The notes: generated by a model from the letters alone, not told the origin. Positions 47,362 to 57,990 are shown, counted from the first letter of the stretch. The stretch is 64,000 nt of DNA from Rhizobium oryzihabitans (GCF_010669145.1 NZ_CP048632.1:2996501-3060500); one strand, 5' to 3'. Made by a program: numbers and translations.

Positions 47362-48195
47362 TTGCGCTCGTTTCAGGCTGGCAAATCGCCACGCATTTTC
47401 CTCGATGAAACCTCCGTTTTCGATATTGGCTCCTGTTTCGTCGACGGCATCGATATCGCGCCCGGCCGCGCCATTCCCGACGATGGCGATGCGCGCATCG
47501 ACCACTCGCTGGAAGGCTTCCTGTTCACCTGCGGTCCCGATCATATCCGCCACCCCGAGCCGATCGATGGTGATGGAGAGGGGCGTCGATATCCGTTGCA
47601 CGGGTCGTTCTCCTCCCATCCCGCAAAGATAACGGCCTTTGAACTCAATGAGTCCAATGCGCTGGCACGGGCCGAGGTTCCCGTGAACCTTGCCGACGGC
47701 GGCACCGCCCTGCTGGAACGGACATGGCGTATTGCCGGTGAAAGCGGCGAAGTCAGCCTCGATGACCGAATCGTCAACACGAGTGCGCGGCCGATGCCGG
47801 TCTTTCTCATGTACCACATGAATGTCGGCGCACGCCTTTTTGACGACGCCGTTCGCCTTGAAGGTGCGATGCTCGATGACGGTGGCCATGGCTGGCGGTT
47901 CGGCGAGGAGCCGGGCACGGTATTCTGCGTGCCCGCCGGCAAGGACGAGTGGGCGTCACTTACGCTTGGTCCGATTGCGGCCATTGGTGGCAGGACGCTG
48001 ACCGTGCGTTTTCGCACGGAGACGCTGCCCGATCTCCAGATGTGGCGCAACCAGAAGGAGCCGGCCAATGTCCTCGGCATCGAGCCGGTTTCGCATCGCT
48101 GGGTCGGGCGCGGGGAGCTGGAGGCTTCCGGCGAGTTCAACATGCTGCAGCCGGGAGAAAGCCGCTCCTATGGGCTGCGCTTTTCCATCCTCTGA
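47362..48195 (+). CDS. Aldose 1-epimerase-like protein (DUF4432 type)
   Basis: The product of about 277 residues has the galactose-mutarotase-like beta-sandwich pattern: HSLEGFLFTCGPDHIRHPEP, YPLHGSFSSHPAKI with a conserved His, FLMYHMNVGARLFDD, and a late ANVLGIEPVSHRW. It likely binds and equilibrates a sugar; the sugar is unknown. A TTG at 47362 has GGGAGG 5 bases upstream and is preferred; the frame also offers an ATG at 47332 with no ribosome site. Confidence 0.78.
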   Translation: MRSFQAGKSPRIFLDETSVFDIGSCFVDGIDIAPGRAIPDDGDARIDHSLEGFLFTCGPDHIRHPEPIDGDGEGRRYPLHGSFSSHPAKITAFELNESNALARAEVPVNLADGGTALLERTWRIAGESGEVSLDDRIVNTSARPMPVFLMYHMNVGARLFDDAVRLEGAMLDDGGHGWRFGEEPGTVFCVPAGKDEWASLTLGPIAAIGGRTLTVRFRTETLPDLQMWRNQKEPANVLGIEPVSHRWVGRGELEASGEFNMLQPGESRSYGLRFSIL

Positions 48196-48325
48196 ATGGC
48201 GTACCGAATGAAGACGCCGTATCATTGACGCAGGGGTTTTGACCGCTTACATCGGATGCGGATTTCAGACGGTGGCGAGAGCGTGCCAGCGGCGCGGAGG
48301 CGCCGGTTTCAGCGGAGGCATTAAG

Positions 48326-48664
48326 ATGGATATCAGGCGTATAGACGACGAATATTCGGTCACGGGACAGATCAGCGTTGCCGATCTCGACGAGGTGAAG
48401 GCACTCGGCTTCAAGTCGATCGTCTGCCATCGCCCGGATGGCGAAGAAGAGGGCCAGCCGCTTTTCGCCGATATTGCCGAGCGTGCCGAACAGCTGGGCC
48501 TCACCATCATGCATGTGCCGGTCGGCCGCTATGGCGTCGATGCCGATGCCGTTACCGGCATGGTGGATGCGCTGGACGAATTGCAGCGCCCGATGCTCGG
48601 CTATTGCCGTTCCGGCGCGCGCTCGACGGCGATTTACGAAAAGACCCATCACCTGCGCGGCTGA
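48326..48664 (+). CDS. TIGR01244 family phosphatase/sulfurtransferase-like protein
   Basis: The 112-residue product has the small phosphatase-like fold of the TIGR01244 family, found alone or fused to a beta-lactamase-like domain in Blh proteins: YSVTGQISVADLDEVKALGF, KSIVCHRPDGEEEGQP and the signature GYCRSGARSTAIYE, a CX4-5R loop. ATG 48326 has GGAGG 7 bases upstream. The Blh relatives act in sulfide and biofilm control in Agrobacterium and Xylella; a role here is inference. Confidence 0.85.
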   Translation: MDIRRIDDEYSVTGQISVADLDEVKALGFKSIVCHRPDGEEEGQPLFADIAERAEQLGLTIMHVPVGRYGVDADAVTGMVDALDELQRPMLGYCRSGARSTAIYEKTHHLRG

Positions 48665-48712
48665 TTTTCCGCGCGTCATTCTATTTTAAATGCCAATCAA
48701 CAGGAGTTTTCC

Positions 48713-49054
48713 ATGACCATCAAGCGTATCGAGCCGGGCAAGCGCATGAGCGGCGCCGTCGTTCACGGCAACACCGTTTATCTGGCCGGCCAGGTTGGCG
48801 AAGGCACGAGCGTTACGGAACAGAGCAAGTCCGCTCTCGCCGAAGTCGACCGCCTGCTGGCTGCTGCCGGTTCGGACAAGTCGAAGATCCTGCAGACGAT
48901 CATCTATCTCTCCGACATGTCCACCTTCGGCGAAATGAACGCCGTCTGGGAAGGCTGGATCGACCCGGCAAACCCGCCGGCCCGTGCCACCAGCGGCGCA
49001 CCATTGGCGACGCCGGATTACAAGGTCGAGTTCATCGTGACCGCTGCTCTCTGA
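48713..49054 (+). CDS. RidA family protein (YjgF/YER057c/UK114)
   Basis: The 113-residue product belongs to the trimeric RidA superfamily: GAVVHGNTVYLAGQVGEGTS, VDRLLAAAGSDKSKILQTII and a late PPARATSGAPLATPDYKVEF, in which the Arg of PARA is the active-site residue that binds enamine/imine carboxylates. It probably removes reactive enamines made by PLP enzymes, though this subgroup may have another substrate. AGGAG precedes the ATG, 48 bases after the upstream gene. Confidence 0.9.
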   Translation: MTIKRIEPGKRMSGAVVHGNTVYLAGQVGEGTSVTEQSKSALAEVDRLLAAAGSDKSKILQTIIYLSDMSTFGEMNAVWEGWIDPANPPARATSGAPLATPDYKVEFIVTAAL

Positions 49055-49076
49055 GCATCCGTCTGAGTTTTTAAGA

Positions 49077-49112
49077 AAGGGCCGGGTCGCGGAAAGCGGT
49101 CCGGCCTTTTTT
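49077..49112 (+). terminator. Terminator after the RidA gene
   Basis: AAGGGCCGG pairs with CCGGCCTTT around an imperfect stem and is followed by a T run. Confidence 0.8.
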
Positions 49113-49138
49113 GATGGGAAATTCGAAACGTTCGTTTC

Positions 49139-49226
49139 GTCATCCTCGGGCTTGTCCCGAGGATCCAATCACCTATCGCAAATTGATAGGCAGCAGATGC
49201 TCGGGACAGGCCCGAGCATGACGGAG
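49139..49226. repeat. Composite palindromic repeat, copy C
   Basis: GTCATCCTCGGGCTTGTCCC at the left and TGCTCGGGACAGGCCCGAGC at the right flank a central small palindrome (CCTATC...GATAGG). It lies between the convergent RidA and HugZ-like genes. Confidence 0.8.
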
Positions 49227-49278
49227 GAGAGGGGATTGTCCCAGGTTTGTGAATCGCTTGGGCACGTCACTTCAAAAG

Positions 49279-50031
49279 CTAAGCAAGCGCCTTCTCAAAC
49301 TGCTTCAACGTCGTCACCCGCTCCGCAAACCACAGCCTGGCCAGATCGCTCGCCGAGGCGAGATCGATGCCCTCAGGGTCGATGGAGGTGATCGTCCAGC
49401 GGCCAGTCTTCGCGCCGGCGAGAACAGCAAGCCGGGCCGCTTCGCCCTTGATGGCGTTAAGGTGGATCGCTTCGCTTTCCGCCGCCGCCATCAGTTCGTC
49501 TGCGCCTGACAGATCGGTGCGCAGATCGGCCGAGGTGATGTTGCTGGCATTGCGGGCCGGGCCGCCATTGATCTGCACACCTTCCGTCCGCAGCCGGTAA
49601 AGCCTCGTATCGGGAAGGGAGAGATAAAGTTTCGCCTTAGGATAACGGTCGATGTAGCGCTGTCTGGCGAGCGGCACTTCCTCGGCATCCAGCAGTTCAG
49701 CCTTGCCCACCAGTGTCAGCCGCGGCAACGTCAGCGCGTCGCCCTTGCCGAAGGGGGCAAGTGTCAGCGAGATGCGCGGATCGGCCTCCATGTTGCGGGC
49801 ATGCAGCGTTAGGCCCGCCGCGAAGAAGAACGGGGTGCCATCAGGCTGGATGCCGATATTGGTGGCGGTCGTATAGGGGTAACCGCTGAGCGGATCGAGC
49901 GTTGCAAGCGCCGCCGTGCGGGACGTGTGCAGGACATCCCGGGCCACGCGCACGGCCTCGAAAGGCGCGCCGGCCGAGGGTTCGATCCTTGCGCCGCGTG
50001 GGGTGATGACGGGAGTGGCTGCATCCGGCAT
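49279..50031 (-). CDS. HugZ-like pyridoxamine 5'-phosphate oxidase-fold protein
   Basis: The 250-residue product has an N-terminal split-barrel flavin/heme-binding domain (RTAALATLDPLSGYPYTTAT, FFFAAGLTLHARNMEADPRI) and a C-terminal DUF2470-type domain (ESEAIHLNAIKGEAARLAVL). This two-domain plan is that of HugZ-type heme-utilisation proteins. Heme breakdown or FMN binding is possible; no heme-uptake genes are adjacent. AGGA lies 7 bases before ATG 50031. Confidence 0.85.
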   Translation of the reverse strand: MPDAATPVITPRGARIEPSAGAPFEAVRVARDVLHTSRTAALATLDPLSGYPYTTATNIGIQPDGTPFFFAAGLTLHARNMEADPRISLTLAPFGKGDALTLPRLTLVGKAELLDAEEVPLARQRYIDRYPKAKLYLSLPDTRLYRLRTEGVQINGGPARNASNITSADLRTDLSGADELMAAAESEAIHLNAIKGEAARLAVLAGAKTGRWTITSIDPEGIDLASASDLARLWFAERVTTLKQFEKALA

Positions 50032-50098
50032 GTTATTTCCTAACCTGTATGTTCTAGTCAGGATTTACACCATGCCGGAGCCGTGTCCATGCGTAATA

Positions 50099-51751
50099 TC
50101 AGCTTCCGGTTCTGATCTGCGTCAATGTGCGGGTGGGTGTGATCGCCTCGGCATCCAGCTTCACCTCGATGATGGCGGGCTTGCCGCTGGCCCGTGCGCG
50201 TTCGAAGGCGGCGGCGAAGTCTTGCGTCTTTTTGACCGTTTCGCCGTGGCCGCCATAGGCTTTGGCAAAGGCGTTGAAATCCGGATTGACAAGATCGGTG
50301 CCGCTGACACGGCCGGGATATTCCCGCTCCTGATGCATACGGATCGTGCCGTAGGTGCCGTTATTGACTAGGACGGTGATGATCGGCAGGCCGTACCGCA
50401 CGGCGGTGATGAATTCCTGCCCGTGCATCATGAAGCAGCCGTCGCCGGCAAAGCAGATCACCTCGCGCTCTGGGAAGAGGTGCTTGGCGGCCACGGCCGC
50501 CGGCAGGCCATATCCCATCGAGCCAGAGGTCGGCGCGGACTGGGTGTTGAAGCGGCGGAAGCGGTGGAAACGGTGGACCCAGGTGGCATAGTTGCCCGCG
50601 CCGTTGGTGAAGATCGCATCATCGGGCACATTGGCCTCGATCCAGTCCATGATCGGACCCATCTGCACCGCGCCGGGGCCGGTCTGCGGTGGGGTTGACC
50701 AGGTGAGGTAAGCAGAATGCATGCTGGCCGTGCGGTCCGCCCAGGCGGCATTGGCCGAAAGCGTGACGGAGGAAAGGGCGGCGACGAAATCATCGGGCGA
50801 GGCGCAGATTGCGAGATCGGGACGATAGACGCGGCCAAGTTCTTCGGCTTCCGGATAGATGTGGACGAGTTTCTGCGACGGGTAAGGAATGTCGAGCAGC
50901 GTATAGCCGGAGGAGGGCATTTCCGAGAGGCGACCGCCGAGCAGCACCACGAGATCGGCTTCCTTGATCTCCTTGGCCAAGGCCGGGTTGATGCCGATGC
51001 CGACATCGCCCGCATATGATGGGCTCAAATGATCGAACAGCATCTGGCGGCGGAAGGAACAGCCAACGGGCAGTTTGTTCTTTTCCGCAAATGCCTTGAA
51101 GCCTGCGACGCTTTCCTCGGACCAGCGCGTGCCGCCGATGATGAAGATGGGCCGCTTGGCCTCGCCCAGCATTTTCGAGAAGGCGGCGATCTGCGACGGA
51201 CCGGGATGCGCTTCGACCGGGGTGTAGGGCTTTGCTTCGGGTGCCTCGACCTCTTCCACCAGCATGTCTTCGGGCAACGTCAGCACCACGGGGCCGGGGC
51301 GGCCGGAGGTGGCGACGGCAAAGGCGCGGGTGACGAATTCCGGAATGCGGCGGGCATCATCGATTTCACCCACCCATTTGGCAAATTCGGTGAAGGCGCG
51401 GCGATATTCCACTTCCTGAAACGCCTCGCGCTCGCGGGCCTCGCGCTGCACCTGGCCGATGAACAGGATCATCGGAATGGAATCCTGCCTTGCGATATGC
51501 AGGCCGGCCGAGGCATTGGTGGCGCCGGGACCGCGCGTTACCATGCAGATGCCGGGTTCGCCCGTCAGCCGGCCCCAGGTGTCGGCCATCATGGCGGCGC
51601 CGCCTTCCTGGCGGCAGACCACGGTTTCGATGCCGCTTTCATAAAGCGCATCCAGCACGGCCAGATAGCTTTCGCCCGGAACGCAGGAAACGCGGGAGAC
51701 GCCATTGGCTTTCAGCGCTTCGACGATCAGTTCTCCGCCGGTTCTTTTCAT
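50099..51751 (-). CDS. Thiamine diphosphate-dependent enzyme, acetolactate synthase-like
   Basis: The 550-residue product has the three ThDP-enzyme domains: the N-terminal Pyr domain with the catalytic Glu in VVCRQEGGAAMMADTWGR, a central domain (IIGGTRWSEESVAGFKAFAE), and the ThDP-binding domain with the motif GDGCFMMHGQEFITAVRYGLP, ending in VNNGTYG. It is not a clear match to IlvB; relatives include many 2-oxoacid decarboxylases. The upstream CoA-transferase gene ends within 15 bases, so the two are one operon. ATG 51751 has AAGGGA upstream; an in-frame ATG at 51766 overlaps the upstream stop. Confidence 0.85.
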   Translation of the reverse strand: MKRTGGELIVEALKANGVSRVSCVPGESYLAVLDALYESGIETVVCRQEGGAAMMADTWGRLTGEPGICMVTRGPGATNASAGLHIARQDSIPMILFIGQVQREAREREAFQEVEYRRAFTEFAKWVGEIDDARRIPEFVTRAFAVATSGRPGPVVLTLPEDMLVEEVEAPEAKPYTPVEAHPGPSQIAAFSKMLGEAKRPIFIIGGTRWSEESVAGFKAFAEKNKLPVGCSFRRQMLFDHLSPSYAGDVGIGINPALAKEIKEADLVVLLGGRLSEMPSSGYTLLDIPYPSQKLVHIYPEAEELGRVYRPDLAICASPDDFVAALSSVTLSANAAWADRTASMHSAYLTWSTPPQTGPGAVQMGPIMDWIEANVPDDAIFTNGAGNYATWVHRFHRFRRFNTQSAPTSGSMGYGLPAAVAAKHLFPEREVICFAGDGCFMMHGQEFITAVRYGLPIITVLVNNGTYGTIRMHQEREYPGRVSGTDLVNPDFNAFAKAYGGHGETVKKTQDFAAAFERARASGKPAIIEVKLDAEAITPTRTLTQIRTGS

Positions 51752-51762
51752 TCCGGTCCCTT

Positions 51763-52965
51763 TCATGGCGTCGTGGTCCTTTCGATGTTTTCCAGTTCGG
51801 CCAGCACCTGTGCCTGATGCTCACCGAGCTTCGGGCTCGGGCGTTCGTAATGCAACGGGGTCTGGGACATGATAATGGGTGTCCGCACGCCGGGGATGAC
51901 GGTGCCATCCTGTGCCTCGAGATCGACGCGAAGGCCGCGGGCCTTCACCTGTGGGTCGGCGAACATTTCCTCGATGGAATTGATTGGTCCGGCCGGCACG
52001 GCATTTTTCTCGCAGGCGGTCAGAAGATCGCGCTTCTGCCATTTCAGCGTCTCGGTGGACACGATCTGTCGCACGTCCTGCTTGTGCGCCACGCGGGCCT
52101 TGTTGGTTGCAAAACGCTCGTCATCGGCAATCGCGCCGATGCCAAGAATGTTGCAGAGACGCCGGAACTGGCCGTCATTGCCGACCGCAAGGATGAGAAA
52201 ACCATCGGCCGTCGGCACCACTTCATAGGGGGAAATATTCGGGTGGGCGTTGCCGAGCCTCACCGGGGCCTTGCCGGAAATCAGGTAGTTCATGTTCTGA
52301 TTGGCAAGCACGGCCGATTGCACATCGAGAAGCGCCATATCGATATGCTGGCCTTCGCCGGTACGGATGGCGTGGATCAGTGCGGCCTGAATGGCTGACA
52401 CGGAATAGATGCCGGTGAAGATATCGGCAACCGCCACGCCCGCCTTCATCGGCTGGCCGTCGGCTTCGCCCGTTATCGACATGAAGCCGGACATGCCCTG
52501 CACGATATAATCATATCCGGCGAGATCGGCATAGGGCCCGGTCTGGCCGAAGCCGGTGATGGAGCAATAGATCAGCTTCGGATTGAGCGCTCTCAGGCTC
52601 TCATAATCGAGGCCGTATTTGGCAAGCCCGCCGCGCTTGAAGTTCTCGATGACGACATCGGCGGTGCGCACGAGGCGGCGCACCAGCTCGCAGCCTTCCG
52701 GTGTTTTCAGATCGGCAACGATGGAGCGTTTGCCGCGATTGGTGGCGTGGTAATAGGCGGCGGAGAGGTTTTCGCCATCTGCCCCTTCGACAAAGGGCGG
52801 TCCCCATGTGCGGGTGTCGTCGCCACCCTCGGGGTTTTCCACCTTGATGACATCGGCGCCCATATCGGCCAGCATCTGTCCTGCCCAGGGACCGGCCAGA
52901 ACACGCGCAAGTTCAATGACGCGAATGCCGGAGAGCGGCGGTTTCCTGTTCGGCATTTCGGTCAT
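51763..52965 (-). CDS. CaiB/BaiF family (class III) CoA-transferase
   Basis: The 400-residue product has the class III CoA-transferase pattern: GIRVIELARVLAGPWAGQML, ADMGADVIKVENPEGGDDTR with the catalytic Asp of this region, RSIVADLKTPEG, LIYCSITGFGQTGPYADLAG and DIQ-like DMALLDVQSAVLANQ. It would move CoA between carboxylic acids, such as oxalate, glutarate or succinate. ATG 52965 has GGGGGA close upstream; the frame is open to 53022. Its partner is the ThDP enzyme. An oxalate-type pathway (frc/oxc) has the same pair of families, but the ThDP protein does not look like a true oxalyl-CoA decarboxylase. Confidence 0.87.
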   Translation of the reverse strand: MTEMPNRKPPLSGIRVIELARVLAGPWAGQMLADMGADVIKVENPEGGDDTRTWGPPFVEGADGENLSAAYYHATNRGKRSIVADLKTPEGCELVRRLVRTADVVIENFKRGGLAKYGLDYESLRALNPKLIYCSITGFGQTGPYADLAGYDYIVQGMSGFMSITGEADGQPMKAGVAVADIFTGIYSVSAIQAALIHAIRTGEGQHIDMALLDVQSAVLANQNMNYLISGKAPVRLGNAHPNISPYEVVPTADGFLILAVGNDGQFRRLCNILGIGAIADDERFATNKARVAHKQDVRQIVSTETLKWQKRDLLTACEKNAVPAGPINSIEEMFADPQVKARGLRVDLEAQDGTVIPGVRTPIIMSQTPLHYERPSPKLGEHQAQVLAELENIERTTTP

Positions 52966-53065
52966 CTGTCCCCCGGTGTCTTCATCCTGCCGGTTTATAG
53001 ACGTCTCCTTGCCCCGCCGCATGTGATTTTATCTCATGGACTTATTCCGTTTCGGCAAAGGCCCC

Positions 53066-54031
53066 TCAATCGCCGACGATGCGGCCGCACCAGGCGGCAA
53101 AGTCCGCCGCGACGGCCTGCCAGCCGATCTCGTTCAGCGTCTCGTGCCGCATGCCCCGGTAGATCGTATGTTCGACATGGCTGAAACCCGCCTGGCGAAA
53201 GCGCTCGGCAAGCCAGACGATTTCCCTGCCATCATTGGTGGCGGCGTCCTGATCACCGCTGACGAGCAGCAGCGGCAGGGTTTTCGGCAGGCGCTCGATG
53301 AGTCTTGGCCCGCGATAGGAAAGTTGGAAAACATCCTGCCAGAGAGAGACGCTGGCCTCGAACTGGCAAAGTGGATCCTCCGCATAGGCGTCCACCGCCG
53401 CCTTGTCGTGGCTCAGCCAGTCCGCATGGGTGCGTTTTTCCGGCATTCTGGCATTCCATGCGCGGAAGGTCGCCTTCGGCAGGATGGCGCTCGGCACGTC
53501 CGAGCCTTTCAGCATCTTTTCAAGCCGCAGCAAAACCTGCGCAACACGGCCCATGAGGCCGGGATTGAGGTTGGAATTCCAGATGGAGAGGCCATCGAAG
53601 GCATCCGGGTGGCTGACGGCGGTGTTGAGGGCCACTAGGCCGCCCATGGAATGGCCGAACAGGATCGTGGGCAGGCCGGGATGTCTTTCGCCGACCATGC
53701 GGCGCATGGCCATGACATCGGCGACGACCTTGTCCGCTCCGTCCTTCCAGGCGAAGCGACCGAGAGGCGCGTCGGCAGCCTTCGTGCGGCCATGGCCGCG
53801 GTGATCGTGCGCATAGACTTCGAAACCCTGCTTCGACATGACGTCGGCAAGACGGCGATAACGTCCGGCATGGTCCACAAGCCCATGGCAGATCATCAGC
53901 ACGCCGCGCGCCGGGGTAAGAGCGGAGGGCTGGTGGCGAAAGGCGATGGAAGCGCCGGAGGAGGCCTCCAGCCTTTCAATCCGGCCGAAGGCGAAGTCGT
54001 CCGTCGTGTCGTTCGTTATCGCGCCTGCCAT
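53066..54031 (-). CDS. Alpha/beta hydrolase, lysophospholipase/monoglyceride lipase-like
   Basis: The 321-residue product has the serine-hydrolase fold of the Hydrolase_4 group: oxyanion region LMICHGLVDHAGRYRRLADV, YAHDHRGHGRT, the nucleophile elbow ILFGHSMGGLVAL (about residue 120), acid-residue strand LLLVSGDQDAATND and the late catalytic His in YRGMRHETLNE. It probably cleaves monoacylglycerols or lysophospholipids. The start is uncertain among 54052, 54046 and 54031; the last has AAGGGA upstream. Confidence 0.87.
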   Translation of the reverse strand: MAGAITNDTTDDFAFGRIERLEASSGASIAFRHQPSALTPARGVLMICHGLVDHAGRYRRLADVMSKQGFEVYAHDHRGHGRTKAADAPLGRFAWKDGADKVVADVMAMRRMVGERHPGLPTILFGHSMGGLVALNTAVSHPDAFDGLSIWNSNLNPGLMGRVAQVLLRLEKMLKGSDVPSAILPKATFRAWNARMPEKRTHADWLSHDKAAVDAYAEDPLCQFEASVSLWQDVFQLSYRGPRLIERLPKTLPLLLVSGDQDAATNDGREIVWLAERFRQAGFSHVEHTIYRGMRHETLNEIGWQAVAADFAAWCGRIVGD

Positions 54032-54158
54032 AATGTCCCTTGTCATAATCATGGGGTCATAATCGTGCCAGAGGTTGCCCCAAGGTCCTATTTACCCTAC
54101 ATAGCGGCAAATTTCCCGATACGTACTCTTAAAAATCCGATGTGGAGCATTCGCTACA

Positions 54159-55808
<1,650 letters not shown>

Positions 55809-55828
55809 TCCCTTTTACGCATTCGATC

Positions 55829-55860
55829 AAAAAAGGCCCGCCCCAAAGCGGGCCTTTTCT
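55829..55860 (+). terminator. Terminator after ettA
   Basis: AAAAGGCCCGC pairs with GCGGGCCTTTT around CCCAAA. Confidence 0.9.
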
Positions 55861-55924
55861 CATGCAATAAATGGGACCGAAGGAAAGCGAGCAGCAAAAT
55901 GCGCTTGCATCCGAAGTCGCATCG

Positions 55925-55944
55925 ACATAAAGATATCTTTATAT
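55925..55944. promoter_or_regulatory. Probable SahR/ArsR-type operator before the arsR-methyltransferase/metF operon
   Basis: The 16-base core ATAAAGATATCTTTAT (55927-55942) is a perfect palindrome, 30 bases before the likely start codon. It matches 22435-22454 before metH. It is probably bound by the ArsR-type product of the very next gene, giving autoregulation. Confidence 0.75.
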
Positions 55945-55972
55945 GTTGATTAGCTTGCGAGGTGCGGCAGAC

Positions 55973-56986
55973 GTGGCGTTCGGTTTGGACAAATTGGTGG
56001 ATCTCTTGAAGGCGGCCGGAGAGCCGACGCGCTTTCGCTTGCTGGCGCTTCTGGCGGCCGGCGATCTGACAGTCACCGATCTTACCGAAATTCTCGGCCA
56101 GTCGCAGCCGCGCATCTCCCGTCATCTCAAGCTCTTGACGGAAGAAGGGCTGATCGAGCGTTATCAGGAAGGGGCCTGGGCGTACTTCCGCTTGCGGCAG
56201 GATGGCGAGCCAGCCGTCGTCGTCAGGCAGCTGCTTGGCGCTACATCGCCCTCCGACGCCGTGCTCCAGCGCGATGGCGAGCGCCTTGCTGCCGTCAAGC
56301 GGGTGCGGGCGGAGCGGGCGCAGGATTATTTCAGCCGCAATGCATCCGCCTGGGACGAGCTGCGCCGCCTGCATGTGAGCGACGAAGCCGTGGAAGGCGC
56401 GCTCTTGAAGCTGGTGGGCACCACGCCCATCGATTCGCTTCTCGATCTCGGCACCGGCACCGGCCGCATCCTCCAGCTTCTGAGCGGCATCTATCGCCGG
56501 GCAATCGGTGTGGATGCCAGCCGTGACATGCTGTCGGTGGCGCGCGCCAATCTCGACAAGGCGGGCGTGATCAATGCATCCGTTCGCCATGGCGATATTC
56601 TCAACCTGCCGCTGGAGGGCCAGGATTTCGATCTTATCGTCATCCATCAGGTTCTGCATTTTCTCGACCAGCCGGAGATCGCGCTTTCCGAGGCAGCACG
56701 CATGCTGCGTCCCGGCGGCCGGCTGATCGTCATCGATCTTGCGCCGCATTCCTTCGAATATCTGCGCGATGAACATGCACATGTTCGGCTCGGCTTTTCG
56801 CATCCATTGATGGAAGAATGGCTGAAAAAGGCCGGGCTTTCTCTGGAGCGCGCTGTCGATCTTCATTCTGAACGAGCGTCCGACGAATCTCTGGACGTGA
56901 CAATATGGGTTGCCCGCGACCAGCGGCTGCTGATGGCAGACGATGTGGTGCAAGAGGTGGTTTTACTTGGCTCCGGGAGGGCATGA
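55973..56986 (+). CDS. ArsR-type regulator fused to a SAM-dependent methyltransferase (SahR-like)
   Basis: The 337-residue product joins an N-terminal ArsR winged-helix domain (AAGEPTRFRLLALLAAGDLT, LGQSQPRISRHLKLLTEEGL, about residues 5-80) to a class I methyltransferase domain (LLDLGTGTGRILQLLSGIYR at about 155, FDLIVIHQVLHFLDQPEIAL, AARMLRPGGRLIVIDLAPHS). It has no cysteine metal site in the helix, so a metal role is unlikely. Its gene is followed after 1 base by metF and preceded by a palindrome shared with metH, which points to control of the methionine cycle by S-adenosylmethionine or S-adenosylhomocysteine. GTG 55973 is preferred; an ATG at 55943 would lie inside the operator. Confidence 0.88.
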   Translation: MAFGLDKLVDLLKAAGEPTRFRLLALLAAGDLTVTDLTEILGQSQPRISRHLKLLTEEGLIERYQEGAWAYFRLRQDGEPAVVVRQLLGATSPSDAVLQRDGERLAAVKRVRAERAQDYFSRNASAWDELRRLHVSDEAVEGALLKLVGTTPIDSLLDLGTGTGRILQLLSGIYRRAIGVDASRDMLSVARANLDKAGVINASVRHGDILNLPLEGQDFDLIVIHQVLHFLDQPEIALSEAARMLRPGGRLIVIDLAPHSFEYLRDEHAHVRLGFSHPLMEEWLKKAGLSLERAVDLHSERASDESLDVTIWVARDQRLLMADDVVQEVVLLGSGRA

Positions 56987-56987
56987 T

Positions 56988-57881
56988 ATGTTGAGGTCGG
57001 AAACCGCGCGCCGCGATGGCGATATCCGGTTGTCTTTCGAATTTTTCCCGCCCAAGAATCCCGAGATGGAAACCCACCTCTGGGAGACGGTTGAAGAGCT
57101 GAAAAAATGGAACCCGGATTTCGTCTCCGTCACCTATGGCGCTGGCGGTTCCACCAAGGCGCCGACGCTGGATGCGGTGCGTCGGATGATCGGGGACAGC
57201 CATCTGCCGACCGCCGCGCATCTGACCTGCGTGGATGCCAGCCGTGACGATGTGCATCAGGTCGTCGAGGAGTTTCGCAATGCCGGCGTTCGCCATTTCG
57301 TGGCGCTGCGCGGCGATCCCTCGACCGGCATCGGCACGGCCTACAAGCCGCATCCGGAAGGTTACGAGAACGCTGCCGCATTGGTGAAGGGGCTGCGCGA
57401 GATCGGCGATTTCGAGGTCTCCGTTTCCGCCTATCCGGAAAAGCACCCTGAAAGCGCGAGCGAGGCAGTCGATATCGATATGCTGAAGCGCAAGGCGGAT
57501 AATGGCGCTACCCGTGCGCTGACACAGTTCTTCTTCGACAATGACGTGTTCGAGCGTTATATGGAGCGGGTGACAGCGGCCGGCATTACCATTCCGGTGG
57601 TGCCGGGCATCATGCCGATACAGAACCTCACCCAGCTCAAGCGTTTCGCCGGCCGTTGCGGCACCAGCGTTCCCGGTTTTCTGGATGAGCGTTTTGCCGG
57701 CTATGACGACGACCTCGAAGGACGCGCCCGCGTGGCTGCGGAAGTTGCCGCCGAGCAGATCGCCGACTTGCAGCGGCGGGGTGTCAGCGAATTCCACCTC
57801 TACACCATGAACCGTGCGCCGCTGGTTGATGCGGTGCTTGAAAATCTCGGGCTGGAGCGTCTGCGCCGCAGCGCCGCCTGA
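56988..57881 (+). CDS. metF: 5,10-methylenetetrahydrofolate reductase
   Basis: The 297-residue flavoprotein reduces methylene- to methyl-tetrahydrofolate, the methyl donor for MetH. The TIM-barrel landmarks are LSFEFFPPKNPEMETHLWET with the conserved Glu, FVSVTYGAGGSTKAPTLDAV, HLTCVDASRDDVHQV, HFVALRGDPSTG and TQFFFDNDVFERYMERV. ATG 56988 has GGGAGG 7 bases upstream and begins one base after the regulator stop, so the two are translationally linked. Confidence 0.97.
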   Translation: MLRSETARRDGDIRLSFEFFPPKNPEMETHLWETVEELKKWNPDFVSVTYGAGGSTKAPTLDAVRRMIGDSHLPTAAHLTCVDASRDDVHQVVEEFRNAGVRHFVALRGDPSTGIGTAYKPHPEGYENAAALVKGLREIGDFEVSVSAYPEKHPESASEAVDIDMLKRKADNGATRALTQFFFDNDVFERYMERVTAAGITIPVVPGIMPIQNLTQLKRFAGRCGTSVPGFLDERFAGYDDDLEGRARVAAEVAAEQIADLQRRGVSEFHLYTMNRAPLVDAVLENLGLERLRRSAA

Positions 57882-57906
57882 TGTCAATCAGCGGATTTCC
57901 GCCATG

Positions 57907-57942
57907 AAAAAAGCGCAGGTCCCTCAGGGCCTGCGCTTTTTA
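57907..57942 (+). terminator. Terminator after metF
   Basis: AAAAAGCGCAGG pairs with CCTGCGCTTTTT around TCCCTCAGGG. Confidence 0.9.
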
Positions 57943-57990
57943 AATTCGTGTCATCTACGGTTCTTAACTGCGTTTGGTCTTCACGTCTCG

